Shown piece after piece: positions 16,440-22,224 of a stretch of DNA of 22,224 nucleotides. This DNA is from a virus. Made by a program: the position numbers and the translations under genes. Below the pieces are notes generated by a model, which ran no database searches, was not told the DNA's origin, and was given only the letters and a program-made list of their open reading frames with translations. Numbering within the stretch: position 1 is the stretch's first letter; every line of letters starts with the position of its first letter. The stretch is taken from IMG/VR virus record IMGVR_UViG_3300010354_000753, positions 1 through 22,224 of that record. One strand, given 5' to 3'.

Positions 16440-17432
16440 ATGCCAAAACGACACAGGCATTTGATTGAAAAAATTGCGGACATCCAGAATTTGAGATCTG
16501 CATATATCAATACGGCACGATCCAAACGAATGACTCATGGATATTTAGAGTTTAAGGAATACGCCGAATCAAATTTATCATTGATTCAATCAGAGCTTTT
16601 GGATGGTGGCTATAAGATTGGTCCTTATAGAGAGTTTGTTATTTATGAGCCTAAGGCGCGATTGATTTCTGCTCTTGATTTCAAAGACAGGTTGGTGCAA
16701 CACGCACTTTGTAATGTTATTGGACCGATCTTCGAAAAAGCAATGCTTCCGCAAACCTTTGCATGTCGTGTTGGACTTGGCACACATGCAGGAGTCAAAT
16801 ATTTGCAAGCGGAAATGCGTCGAATTGATGCAACGCACTTTTTGAAAACTGATTTCTCAAAATATTTCCCATCCATAGATCATAAAATCTTGCATGAGAT
16901 GATTGATCGTAAAATTGACTGCGAAAAGACCCTGAAGATTCTAAGAGAGATTATTCCAATCAATGGAAAGGGCATCCCGATTGGAAGTTTAACTTCGCAG
17001 CTTTTTGCAAATGTTTATGGCGGTTCTGTTGATCGTTATATTCACTTTGAATTAAAACATCGAGCATGGGCAAGATACATGGATGATATTGTGATTCTTG
17101 GGCATGACGAAAAAGAGCTGAGAAGTTCGTTTTCTAAGATACAAATCTTTTCAAAAGAAAAGTTACTATTAGCAATAAGCAAGTGGCAATCTGGGCCTAT
17201 CAGCAGAGGCATCAACTTTCTTGGGTATCGTATCTGGCCCACGCACAAGCTCTTGAGGAAAGATTCTGTAATAAGAGCAAAACAAAAGATTTCAAAGTTT
17301 GTTCGTCTTGGCGATCAAGACTCATTAAGAAAATTCATTGCTTCATGGTCTGGTCATGCTCGTTGGGCAGACACGCACAACCTTTTTAATTGGATGGAGA
17401 ATCGACATGGCATCGTTTGTCATCAACAGTAG
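16440..17432 (+). CDS. brt: DGR reverse transcriptase
   Basis: 330 residues, near the 328 of BPP-1 bRT. It copies TR RNA into adenine-mutated cDNA that replaces the VR. Motifs: PKARLISALDFKDRLVQHAL (71-90), FLKTDFSKYFPSID with catalytic Asp138, the DGR-specific IPIGSLTSQLFANVYGG (179-195, SQ in place of the QG of other RTs), YMDD with Asp215 and Asp216, and NFLGYRIWPTHKLLRK after it. There is no RNase H or endonuclease domain, as usual for DGR RTs. The start at 16440 was chosen because the homologue begins M(G/P)KRHR and a longer open frame upstream covers avd and the TR. All catalytic residues are intact. It overlaps the next gene by 26 bases. Confidence 0.97.
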   Translation: MPKRHRHLIEKIADIQNLRSAYINTARSKRMTHGYLEFKEYAESNLSLIQSELLDGGYKIGPYREFVIYEPKARLISALDFKDRLVQHALCNVIGPIFEKAMLPQTFACRVGLGTHAGVKYLQAEMRRIDATHFLKTDFSKYFPSIDHKILHEMIDRKIDCEKTLKILREIIPINGKGIPIGSLTSQLFANVYGGSVDRYIHFELKHRAWARYMDDIVILGHDEKELRSSFSKIQIFSKEKLLLAISKWQSGPISRGINFLGYRIWPTHKLLRKDSVIRAKQKISKFVRLGDQDSLRKFIASWSGHARWADTHNLFNWMENRHGIVCHQQ

Positions 17433-17646
17433 GGCTGATCTTGATGCAATTGCAGGGACGGTAGAACATCAACGATTTATGCAGGCTTTGCGCGGGTCAA
17501 TGATTCGCAAGATCAATGTTCAGACGTATCCTGATGGATACAACCAGCCTGGCTATAGTGGACCGACATTGGAACCAGTTTGGCAAGATCAGGAAGATCT
17601 ATCTACGATCGAGCAATTTGGTTTTACCAAAGAAGATTTTGAGTGA
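17407..17646 (+). CDS. Hypothetical phage protein
   Basis: 79 residues starting ASFVINSRADLDAIAGT inside the end of the reverse transcriptase gene, with GGAG (17395-17398) eight bases before the ATG. Similar short proteins with an N-terminal N(R/S)ADLDA helix and a C-terminal TIE.FGFTKEDF phrase occur among phage late genes, often near tail fibre and lysis genes. The function is unknown. It is translationally joined to both neighbours and is not a standard part of DGR cassettes. Confidence 0.65.
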   Translation: MASFVINSRADLDAIAGTVEHQRFMQALRGSMIRKINVQTYPDGYNQPGYSGPTLEPVWQDQEDLSTIEQFGFTKEDFE

Positions 17647-17653
17647 GGATGAA

Positions 17654-17818
17654 ATGTCACGCGATGAGGCTTTAGCAGCAATCGAAAAGCACGAGGCTTT
17701 ATGTGCCTTGCAATATGCTCAGATAAACGCTCGACTAAAACGCTTGGAGCAGATTCTGCTTGGTGCTGGCGGTGCAATTATCCTGCTGCTGCTCAACCTG
17801 GTGCTAAAGCTGCATTGA
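17654..17818 (+). CDS. Small membrane protein, XhlA/holin-like
   Basis: 54 residues. The start at 17654 is supported by GTGAGGA a few bases upstream. It has an N-terminal amphipathic helix likely to form a coiled coil (EKHEALCALQYAQINARLKR) and one C-terminal membrane helix (LLGAGGAIILLLLNLVL). This layout is like XhlA-type lysis accessory proteins. With the next three genes it makes a lysis cassette. The role is an inference from layout and context; no family motif is certain. Confidence 0.65.
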   Translation: MSRDEALAAIEKHEALCALQYAQINARLKRLEQILLGAGGAIILLLLNLVLKLH

Positions 17819-17819
17819 C

Positions 17820-18008
17820 GTGGAAGCGATCACCGAAGCTGTCTCGAAATTGTGGTACTTAGGGGCGGCAGTGGTCGGCATTGCTGCTTATGCAGTGACC
17901 TTAAAAGTCAGGCTCGATTACTTGGAAAAGGGCTATGACAAGCAGATCACAGCTCTTTGGGACAAGGTCAATGAGCTCACTGATAAATTAGGAATCAAGC
18001 ATGTTTGA
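17820..18008 (+). CDS. Small membrane protein of the lysis cassette
   Basis: 62 residues from a GTG start one base after the preceding stop. There is one membrane helix near the N-terminus (LWYLGAAVVGIAAYAVTLKV) followed by a charged helical tail (LEKGYDKQITALWDKVNELT) that may form a coiled coil. It mirrors the preceding protein: helix first and coil second. It could be a holin, antiholin or spanin-like factor, but no lipobox or signal peptide cleavage site is seen. It overlaps the next gene by 8 bases. Confidence 0.6.
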   Translation: MEAITEAVSKLWYLGAAVVGIAAYAVTLKVRLDYLEKGYDKQITALWDKVNELTDKLGIKHV

Positions 18009-18483
18009 ACTACTTGGCGGCGGTCTGCTTGGCTCCATCTTTGGTGGCTTATTTCGACTTGCTCCTGAGGTGCTCAAGTTCATGGACAAAAAGAATGAAC
18101 GAGCTCATGAGCTACAGATGTTTACGCTGCAAACAGACTTGGAAAAGATGCGTGGTCAATTCAAGATGGAAGAGCGATACGTTGACCACAGCATTGCTCA
18201 GATAGATGCAATAAAAGAGGCATTCAAAGAGCAGGCAGAGACGGCGAAAGCAGCAGGCTGGTTTGTTGCAGCAATCTCTGCTCTAGTAAGACCTGGGATC
18301 ACTTGGGTTGCTTTTGGCATGTATCTGACTGTCAAAATTGTCGGTCTCATGATGGCTTTTGATGCTTCAGCTGATTGGCGTGAAGTCATTGTTAAAAGTT
18401 GGGATGAAGATGATTTTGCAATGATGAATATGATGTTAACGTTTTGGTTTATTGGTCGCTCGATTGAAAAATATCAAAAGTGA
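18001..18483 (+). CDS. Holin-like protein (GTA-type 3TM holin family likely)
   Basis: 160 residues with a glycine-rich hydrophobic start (LLGGGLLGSIFGGLFRL), a charged coiled middle (residues 28-75), and hydrophobic segments near 83-93, 98-118 (LVRPGITWVAFGMYLTVKIV) and 140-153. The RPGITW... membrane segment following a charged coil resembles the three-helix holins described for gene-transfer agents and many prophages. Holins open the inner membrane so that endolysin reaches the wall. The gene directly precedes and overlaps the endolysin gene (GTGA), supporting the role. Confidence 0.7.
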   Translation: MFELLGGGLLGSIFGGLFRLAPEVLKFMDKKNERAHELQMFTLQTDLEKMRGQFKMEERYVDHSIAQIDAIKEAFKEQAETAKAAGWFVAAISALVRPGITWVAFGMYLTVKIVGLMMAFDASADWREVIVKSWDEDDFAMMNMMLTFWFIGRSIEKYQK

Positions 18484-18947
18484 ACAAAGAAGCGATCGAG
18501 CTTGCAACTCAGATCATCAAGAGGTTTGAGGGATACGCTAAAAGACTTCCTGATGGTGGATGCACTGCTTATCCAGACCCTGGCACAGGTGCAGATCCTT
18601 GGACTATAGGATATGGATGCACAGGTGCAAATATAAAAAAAGGCACTGTGTGGACTAAGGATCAAGCTGAGACAGCACTATGCAATGAGGTTATTCACTT
18701 CATGGGAGCAGTGCTGCAAAGGTCCCCAGGGCTTGCTTATGACTCTCCGAGAAGGCTTGCGGCAATCACCAGTTTTGCATTCAATTGTGGCATTGGAAAC
18801 TATCGGATTTCGACGCTTAAAAAGAAAGTGGATGCAAAAGACTGGGATGCTGCCGCTATAGAGATCAGGAAATGGAATAAAGCTGCTGGACGAGTAATGC
18901 CTGGGCTTACGAGGAGGCGGGAAGCTGAAGCATTGCTGTTGCAATAG
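18480..18947 (+). CDS. Endolysin, GH24 phage lysozyme
   Basis: 155 residues from a GTG start overlapping the holin stop. It cuts the beta-1,4 bond between N-acetylmuramic acid and N-acetylglucosamine. The catalytic Glu17 lies in RFEG, followed by AYPDPGTGADPWTIGYG with the expected Asp and Thr42. FAFNCGIGNYRISTLKKKV and the end (GRVMPGLTRRREAEALLL) are standard for the RrrD/P22-type group. No N-terminal signal or signal-anchor segment is visible, so export should depend on the holin. The last 41 bases overlap the opposite-strand HTH gene. Confidence 0.95.
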   Translation: MNKEAIELATQIIKRFEGYAKRLPDGGCTAYPDPGTGADPWTIGYGCTGANIKKGTVWTKDQAETALCNEVIHFMGAVLQRSPGLAYDSPRRLAAITSFAFNCGIGNYRISTLKKKVDAKDWDAAAIEIRKWNKAAGRVMPGLTRRREAEALLLQ

Positions 18948-19143
18948 CAACTCGATTCTTGACTTGCAGGCGACGCTTGATCGCAGCAACATGAACCTTG
19001 ACCGTGTTGACTGAAATGTCTAACGCTTCTGCAATTTCTTCGTTGGTGCATCCGGCTGAGACAAGTTTTGCGACTCGTTTTTGTTTTTCAGTAATTCCAA
19101 GTGGTGATGGATTCTGTGGCAGTTCGCGCAGAGAACTATGCAT
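18907..19143 (-). CDS. LuxR/GerE-type helix-turn-helix protein
   Basis: Up to 78 residues. Residues 18-72 form a complete four-helix LuxR-type DNA-binding domain: TEKQKRVAKLVSAGCTNEEI, AEALDISVNTVKVHVAAIKR, RLQVKNRVAIATAML. There is no receiver or autoinducer domain, so it would be a stand-alone DNA binder, perhaps a regulator. The ATG at 19143 lies inside the HNH gene, 124 bases before that gene's stop, in the -1 frame relative to it. It may instead be reached by frameshifting from the HNH frame. The 3' end overlaps the endolysin gene on the other strand. Confidence 0.75.
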   Translation of the reverse strand: MHSSLRELPQNPSPLGITEKQKRVAKLVSAGCTNEEIAEALDISVNTVKVHVAAIKRRLQVKNRVAIATAMLQLPASS

Positions 19144-19421
19144 TTAAGAGCCTCCTTTTTAGCATCTGCGAACCTTCCTTGTCTGAGCAGATAGTTAATG
19201 TCTTGCTTTTCAGATGTTGGATGATGGAAGTCCAAAGCGGCAGGATGACTAAATCCACACTTTGTGCAAGCAAGTGTTGATTTCCAGGTTCGCCATTCTT
19301 CGCGGTATCGTTGTTTATTTTTAAGAGCCTTAGCTTTATGACCAGCTTGGTTCTTTTGATACCACACAGATTTGAAGGCTCTATTCCTGATCTTTTTGAG
19401 ATCATCATCAGAGAGAGACAT
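19020..19421 (-). CDS. HNH endonuclease
   Basis: 133 residues. The HNH core is complete: CTKCG (zinc pair), AALDFHHPTSEKQ (catalytic His region), then LCANCHRIHHH (second zinc pair and the terminal His). The N-terminus is basic and helical (KKIRNRAFKSVWYQKNQAGH). The last 20 residues, from NKNESQ, look like unselected sequence and lie over the LuxR-type gene. Stand-alone HNH proteins in phages act as homing or DNA-processing nucleases; its place next to recombination genes does not decide which. Confidence 0.85.
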   Translation of the reverse strand: MSLSDDDLKKIRNRAFKSVWYQKNQAGHKAKALKNKQRYREEWRTWKSTLACTKCGFSHPAALDFHHPTSEKQDINYLLRQGRFADAKKEALKCIVLCANCHRIHHHLELLKNKNESQNLSQPDAPTKKLQKR

Positions 19422-19473
19422 TGCGAGGCGAAGTCTACATATTGATCCATTTTTTGTCTCGCTTTTTGTTGTT

Positions 19474-20094
19474 TCATATTTGTGACCGTCTCTTGTTTAG
19501 ATCGTCAGTGATTGCATCTACTTCAATCAAGAATTGCACAGCTTTTTCAAGCAAATCGGCAAGCTCGTCATCAGTAGGTTCATAGCGAACAATAAAAAGA
19601 TCTAAGCCTGCCGGAAACCTTGGGTCATAACTCACAAAGTCGCACCATTTCCGGCCAGTGCAGGCCAATTGAGTTGCCATTTGTGCTTTGTGATCATCAG
19701 GCACTTTTCCTTCTGTCATCCAAGTCAGATGAGTGAGGCTTTCTGGGCATTTGATTTCAACGGCACCATCATCACCGACAAAACCGTCGGGAGATGCTCC
19801 AAGTCCAAGAATGACAGGATGGTCGACAAATCCCACCTCAGTGACGAATTCCCCAGTCTTTACTTCATAAGCAACACGAGCTGCTTGTTCTTGCTCAATG
19901 CCCCACTCCATTGCTCGATTGCTAAATGACGGAGTAGGGTTACCTGTTAGCCTTTCGCATACAAGCTGCATCCGATATTTCGCACGATCTGCTGTCTCTG
20001 TCTTATCCTTCTTGAAGGAAATCGCATCACGCATCTTGCTAGCTGTTAGTTTGCCAATGCGAATCGCAAACCATTCTGGTGATCGTTGCTCCAT
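19474..20094 (-). CDS. YqaJ/lambda-Exo-type recombination exonuclease
   Basis: 206 residues. It probably digests one strand from double-strand ends for annealing-type recombination. Motifs of the family: QRSPEWFAIRIGKLTASKM near the start, EWGIEQEQAARVAYE (57-75), then GASPDGFVGDDGAVEIKCP (99-117) with the PD-(D/E)xK pattern Asp, Glu-Ile-Lys, and KAQMATQLACTGRKWCDFVS. The gene follows the annealing protein gene with a TAATG overlap, which makes a Red-alpha/beta-like pair. Confidence 0.92.
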   Translation of the reverse strand: MEQRSPEWFAIRIGKLTASKMRDAISFKKDKTETADRAKYRMQLVCERLTGNPTPSFSNRAMEWGIEQEQAARVAYEVKTGEFVTEVGFVDHPVILGLGASPDGFVGDDGAVEIKCPESLTHLTWMTEGKVPDDHKAQMATQLACTGRKWCDFVSYDPRFPAGLDLFIVRYEPTDDELADLLEKAVQFLIEVDAITDDLNKRRSQI

Positions 20095-20654
20095 TATTTA
20101 ATTCCTAATTCTTTCTTGCGTTGATCTTTAGCCTCGACAATCTTTCCGAGTGCTTGCTTGTCGTGTTTATAGCCTTCCTGAGCCTCTGAATAAGCCTGTA
20201 CGAGGGTTTTCTTGTCGATTGCTTCGATGATGGCTTGCAGCAGGGTTTCTAGGCTTTTTGTGGGCATTTGCTCATTGTTTTGCGGTAAGGCATTTTTTAT
20301 TGCTGGATCTTGATCATCTTCGTAGATGTACAGACCAAGACCAAATAATGCACAGGCTTTTACAAGAGCTCGTTGCATCGCTTTGTTGACCTGTACGCAA
20401 TCAGGGTTAGTGATCGGACGATTAACATGATCCATGACCGGCAAGTGAGCGACTCTGGTGATGCCAAAGGCTGTGAGCTCGCAATAAACCATGTAGGTAT
20501 CGCCAAAGGACCTTTCTGGAAGGTAGGTAAACACTGCATTCGGATCAAGCTCAAGCATCTTGTCCCAGGCTCGTGCCCAGGGAACATAAGTAAGTTTTTG
20601 TTTTGTTTTTACATCTTCACCAAAGCTGATCTTTTTAATTTCTTGCATGTTCAT
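20094..20654 (-). CDS. Single-strand annealing protein, Sak/DUF1071 type
   Basis: 186 residues. The conserved N-terminal domain contains LTYVPWARAWDKMLELDPNA, then YCELTAFGITRVAHLPVMD, and NPDCVQVNKAMQRALVKACA with LFGLGLYIYEDDQD, typical of the DUF1071/Sak group of phage annealing proteins. The C-terminus is variable and charged. It is expected to bind single strands made by the neighbouring exonuclease and pair them with homologous DNA. Starts with an ATGA overlap to the upstream gene. Confidence 0.88.
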   Translation of the reverse strand: MNMQEIKKISFGEDVKTKQKLTYVPWARAWDKMLELDPNAVFTYLPERSFGDTYMVYCELTAFGITRVAHLPVMDHVNRPITNPDCVQVNKAMQRALVKACALFGLGLYIYEDDQDPAIKNALPQNNEQMPTKSLETLLQAIIEAIDKKTLVQAYSEAQEGYKHDKQALGKIVEAKDQRKKELGIK

Positions 20655-20911
20655 AACAGATGTCTCCCGATAGTGTTAAGCATTGCGACAATAGAACCCC
20701 AAAGCACAAAATAAAGTAAACCTTTTTCGACTCGATACTTGATGGCTGACAGGGGCAGTTTGTTGAGAAAGTAAATGTCTTGAATCCACAGCTGGTCACT
20801 TGCGATCATGTTTTGCAGTTTTGGTTTGTAGTTGCATCCAATCTTGACTCGTCTTTCTGCTGGTACTTTTATGGGAATGATTTCGTCATCTCTGACAATA
20901 AAAGGCATCAT
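20651..20911 (-). CDS. Hypothetical protein, possible membrane helix
   Basis: 86 residues from the ATG at 20911, preferred because AAGGAAA lies just upstream; a longer form from 20971 would run over the zinc-ribbon gene. The sequence has PIKVPAERRVKIGCNYKPKL and a helical segment IQDIYFLNKLPLSAIKYRVE, then a hydrophobic C-terminus (GLLYFVLWGSIVAML). It is not recognised. It is joined to both neighbours by 4-base overlaps within the recombination operon. Confidence 0.6.
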   Translation of the reverse strand: MMPFIVRDDEIIPIKVPAERRVKIGCNYKPKLQNMIASDQLWIQDIYFLNKLPLSAIKYRVEKGLLYFVLWGSIVAMLNTIGRHLL

Positions 20912-21087
20912 GCTTGTTTCCTTGATGGTGATTTTTCTACGGTCCAAAACTCTTCTGTGCAGTGATTGCATCTGTGACGACGCTCAACAAAATAGAAGTG
21001 CTTTTCAGGATTCCAAAAGGTCCGAGTCTCCAAGATCTTTGTTTTGTATCCATTACCATCAGTCGTTCGACAATGTGGACAGATCAT
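20908..21087 (-). CDS. Small NrdR-like zinc-ribbon protein
   Basis: 59 residues, read directly from the - strand. It starts MICPHCRTTDGNGYKTKIL and continues VERRHRCNHCTEEFWTVEK: two CxxC pairs about 35 residues apart in a zinc-ribbon layout like the N-terminal domain of NrdR or phage Ogr/Delta proteins, both nucleic-acid-binding regulators. There is no ATP-cone. It overlaps the upstream gene (ATGA at 21084-21087) and the downstream gene (ATGATG at 20906-20911), which fills an otherwise empty 170 bases and supports it as real. Confidence 0.75.
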   Translation of the reverse strand: MICPHCRTTDGNGYKTKILETRTFWNPEKHFYFVERRHRCNHCTEEFWTVEKSPSRKQA

Positions 21088-21350
21088 TTGCCGTCATCCT
21101 TTGTTTTTTCCAGATGATCAAGGATTGACCTAACAGCCTGCATCAGCAAGATCATGCGAGCAGCTTGATGAGCCATGTAAGAGTCAATATTCTTTAGGCC
21201 AATGGAAGCTTCTTCAAACTCACCTTGCAGGAATTCCCACTCTGTTTTTAATCGACTCTTAATCTGTGCTGGTGATGCAATCTGTCTTGCAGGACATAAG
21301 CGTCCCTGGTTGCAATCGTTGTTGCATGGTGGACATGTATTCCTATCCAT
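21084..21350 (-). CDS. Hypothetical protein with cysteine-rich N-terminus
   Basis: 88 residues. The start has four cysteines (CPPCNNDCNQGRLCPA), which may bind zinc, followed by a helical region (AQIKSRLKTEWEFLQGEFEE, MAHQAARMILLMQAVRSILD) that could form a coiled coil. The pattern CNNDCNQGR.CPA is common in small phage proteins of unknown role. It overlaps both neighbours by 4 and 8 bases. Confidence 0.65.
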   Translation of the reverse strand: MDRNTCPPCNNDCNQGRLCPARQIASPAQIKSRLKTEWEFLQGEFEEASIGLKNIDSYMAHQAARMILLMQAVRSILDHLEKTKDDGK

Positions 21351-21744
21351 AATTTTTTTCCTTAAGAATACGATTTAGATCAATCGCAAAATTGACGACG
21401 CTTGCATCTATACCGAGCCAGACATCTTCAAATCTTGTAAGACGATTTTTGGCTGTCGAAAATACGTCAGTGAAGGTTATGTCTCTCCAAGCAAATGGTG
21501 TTGTGAATAGCGGTATGTCACCATCTTTTTGCTTTTGAGAAAAAAATCTTGTTGTTCGGTCAAAGCTAAGATTATTTGTCCAAATGACTGGTTCTTCGTC
21601 ATCAGGATAAGACTTATGCTCACCCCATAAGGCAACTTCACCGACTTTTGCCAGATCTGCATTACAACAATGTCCGCATCTTGGGCATTCAAAGTCATCA
21701 AGATATGACCTTGCCTTTTGATACATGTTGTGATCCCCGCTCAT
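21343..21744 (-). CDS. Hypothetical protein with zinc-binding motif
   Basis: 133 residues. Near the N-terminus is FECPRCGHCCNADL, a possible zinc knuckle without an obvious second pair. The rest is unassigned (VIWTNNLSFDRTTRFF, ITFTDVFSTAKNRLTRFEDV) and ends in a basic helix. The start ATG overlaps the stop of the preceding gene (TAATG at 21744), indicating translational coupling. Function unknown. Confidence 0.6.
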   Translation of the reverse strand: MSGDHNMYQKARSYLDDFECPRCGHCCNADLAKVGEVALWGEHKSYPDDEEPVIWTNNLSFDRTTRFFSQKQKDGDIPLFTTPFAWRDITFTDVFSTAKNRLTRFEDVWLGIDASVVNFAIDLNRILKEKNYG

Positions 21745-22139
21745 TAATTCTTCTCCCGCAACTTGGCTTCAATGGCTCGTGCGAATCCCCATCGATCAAA
21801 CCACGCTGCATTACCTTCGTCGATTTTCTGGCACAGATAACTCAAGTCCTGAATTTCCTCATCCGTCAGCCCGACCCATTCACGCTTTGGTGGTGCGGTG
21901 TATAGGGGTTGCACTGGGTCGTTGTCTTTTGGTTTTGTGAAACACAAATACCTCTCCCCAATACAGTCAGTTGAAAGCCACGCCACCGGCTCCTGCTGCG
22001 CTAATGCTGCATTCCATCCTCGCTCATAAGCTTGCCCTAACTCGACGGCACGGTCGTGTTCAGTTTTCACGACACGTTTTTCCCATGCGTATTCTGCAAG
22101 TTGAATTTTTGTTTCGTAATCATCGTATGAATCGCTCAT
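21744..22139 (-). CDS. Hypothetical phage protein (PVAW...PLYTAPP type)
   Basis: 131 residues. The middle (AYERGWNAALAQQEPVAWLS, then PVQPLYTAPPKREWVGLTDE) is a pattern frequent in small accessory proteins of phages infecting beta-proteobacteria and some enterobacteria. The C-terminus (FARAIEAKLREKN) is nearly repeated at the end of the next gene to the right. The start overlaps that gene's stop (ATGA at 22136-22139). Function unknown. Confidence 0.65.
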   Translation of the reverse strand: MSDSYDDYETKIQLAEYAWEKRVVKTEHDRAVELGQAYERGWNAALAQQEPVAWLSTDCIGERYLCFTKPKDNDPVQPLYTAPPKREWVGLTDEEIQDLSYLCQKIDEGNAAWFDRWGFARAIEAKLREKN

Positions 22140-22224
22140 GCATTCTTCTCCTTTAACTTGGCTTCGATAGCTTCCGCAAAATCCAACACGTTCTGATGTT
22201 CATAGCAAATGTGAAACTCCACAG
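22136..22224 (-). CDS. Hypothetical protein, C-terminal fragment at the window edge
   Basis: The last 28 codons of a gene that starts outside the window. The end reads VLDFAEAIEAKLKEKNA and is a near copy of the C-terminus of the neighbouring 131-residue protein, suggesting a tandem pair that shares this tail module. It fits the operon by orientation and the 4-base overlap. Confidence 0.6.
   Translation of the reverse strand, partial: VEFHICYEHQNVLDFAEAIEAKLKEKNA

Noticed and set aside
18932-18945. ATTGC-TGTT-GCAAT stem as a terminator between the convergent units
   Set aside because: Only 5 bp, AT-rich and with no U-run on either side; it also lies inside both coding frames.
19136-19477. 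113-codon open frame on the - strand overlapping the HNH gene
   Set aside because: Different frame of the HNH coding region with no HNH or other motif.

Overview
The window is a stretch of a tailed, temperate-type phage or prophage genome. The + strand (1-18947) carries a lambda-like late module: head, siphovirus tail, receptor-binding genes and lysis. The - strand (18907-22224) carries a tightly packed early module with recombination genes. No rRNA, tRNA or CRISPR array was seen. Composition is near 50% GC. The small - strand proteins carry a phrase (QPLYTAPPKREWVGLTDEE) that I associate with phages of beta-proteobacteria (Burkholderiales), and the best relatives I can name for the retroelement are from Bordetella phage BPP-1. 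The host is therefore probably a beta-proteobacterium; this is an inference.

Layout, + strand: gpW-like joining protein (partial) - lambda-type portal - prohead protease fused in frame to an HK97-fold major capsid protein - connector genes - tail terminator - tail tube - gpG/gpGT chaperones made by a -1 frameshift (A AAA AAC at 5923-5929) - tape measure - two minor tail proteins - a 1546-residue gpJ-like tip protein ending in an S74 chaperone - a small unknown protein - a fibre protein with an Mtd-type N-terminal domain - an Mtd-like C-type lectin protein.

The centre of interest is 14038-17432, a complete diversity-generating retroelement (DGR) in the order target gene (VR) - avd - template repeat (TR) - reverse transcriptase, the same order as in BPP-1. 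VR (from 15638) and TR (from 16172) align without gaps at a constant offset of 534. Over the 101 aligned bases up to 15738/16272 there are 13 differences, all at template adenines (13 of 29 A; 0 of 72 non-A). They change eight codons, seven of them AAC, in the lectin domain. A 21-bp identical GC-rich block and a GAAA-loop hairpin follow the VR, as expected for the homing signal. The target system differs from BPP-1: the Mtd beta-prism domain and the Mtd sandwich plus lectin domains are on two adjacent genes, and the cassette sits in a long-tailed lambda-like genome.

Downstream come a short hypothetical gene and a lysis cassette (two small one-helix membrane proteins, a holin-like protein, a GH24 endolysin). 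The endolysin meets the - strand unit tail to tail with a 41-bp overlap. The - strand unit, read right to left, holds small hypothetical and zinc-ribbon proteins, a Sak-type (DUF1071) annealing protein, a YqaJ/lambda-Exo-type exonuclease, an HNH endonuclease and an overlapping LuxR-type helix-turn-helix protein. Most of its genes are joined by ATGA or TAATG overlaps. There is no gene-free stretch over 300 bases; the longest (16174-16439) is the TR and the DGR RNA spacer.
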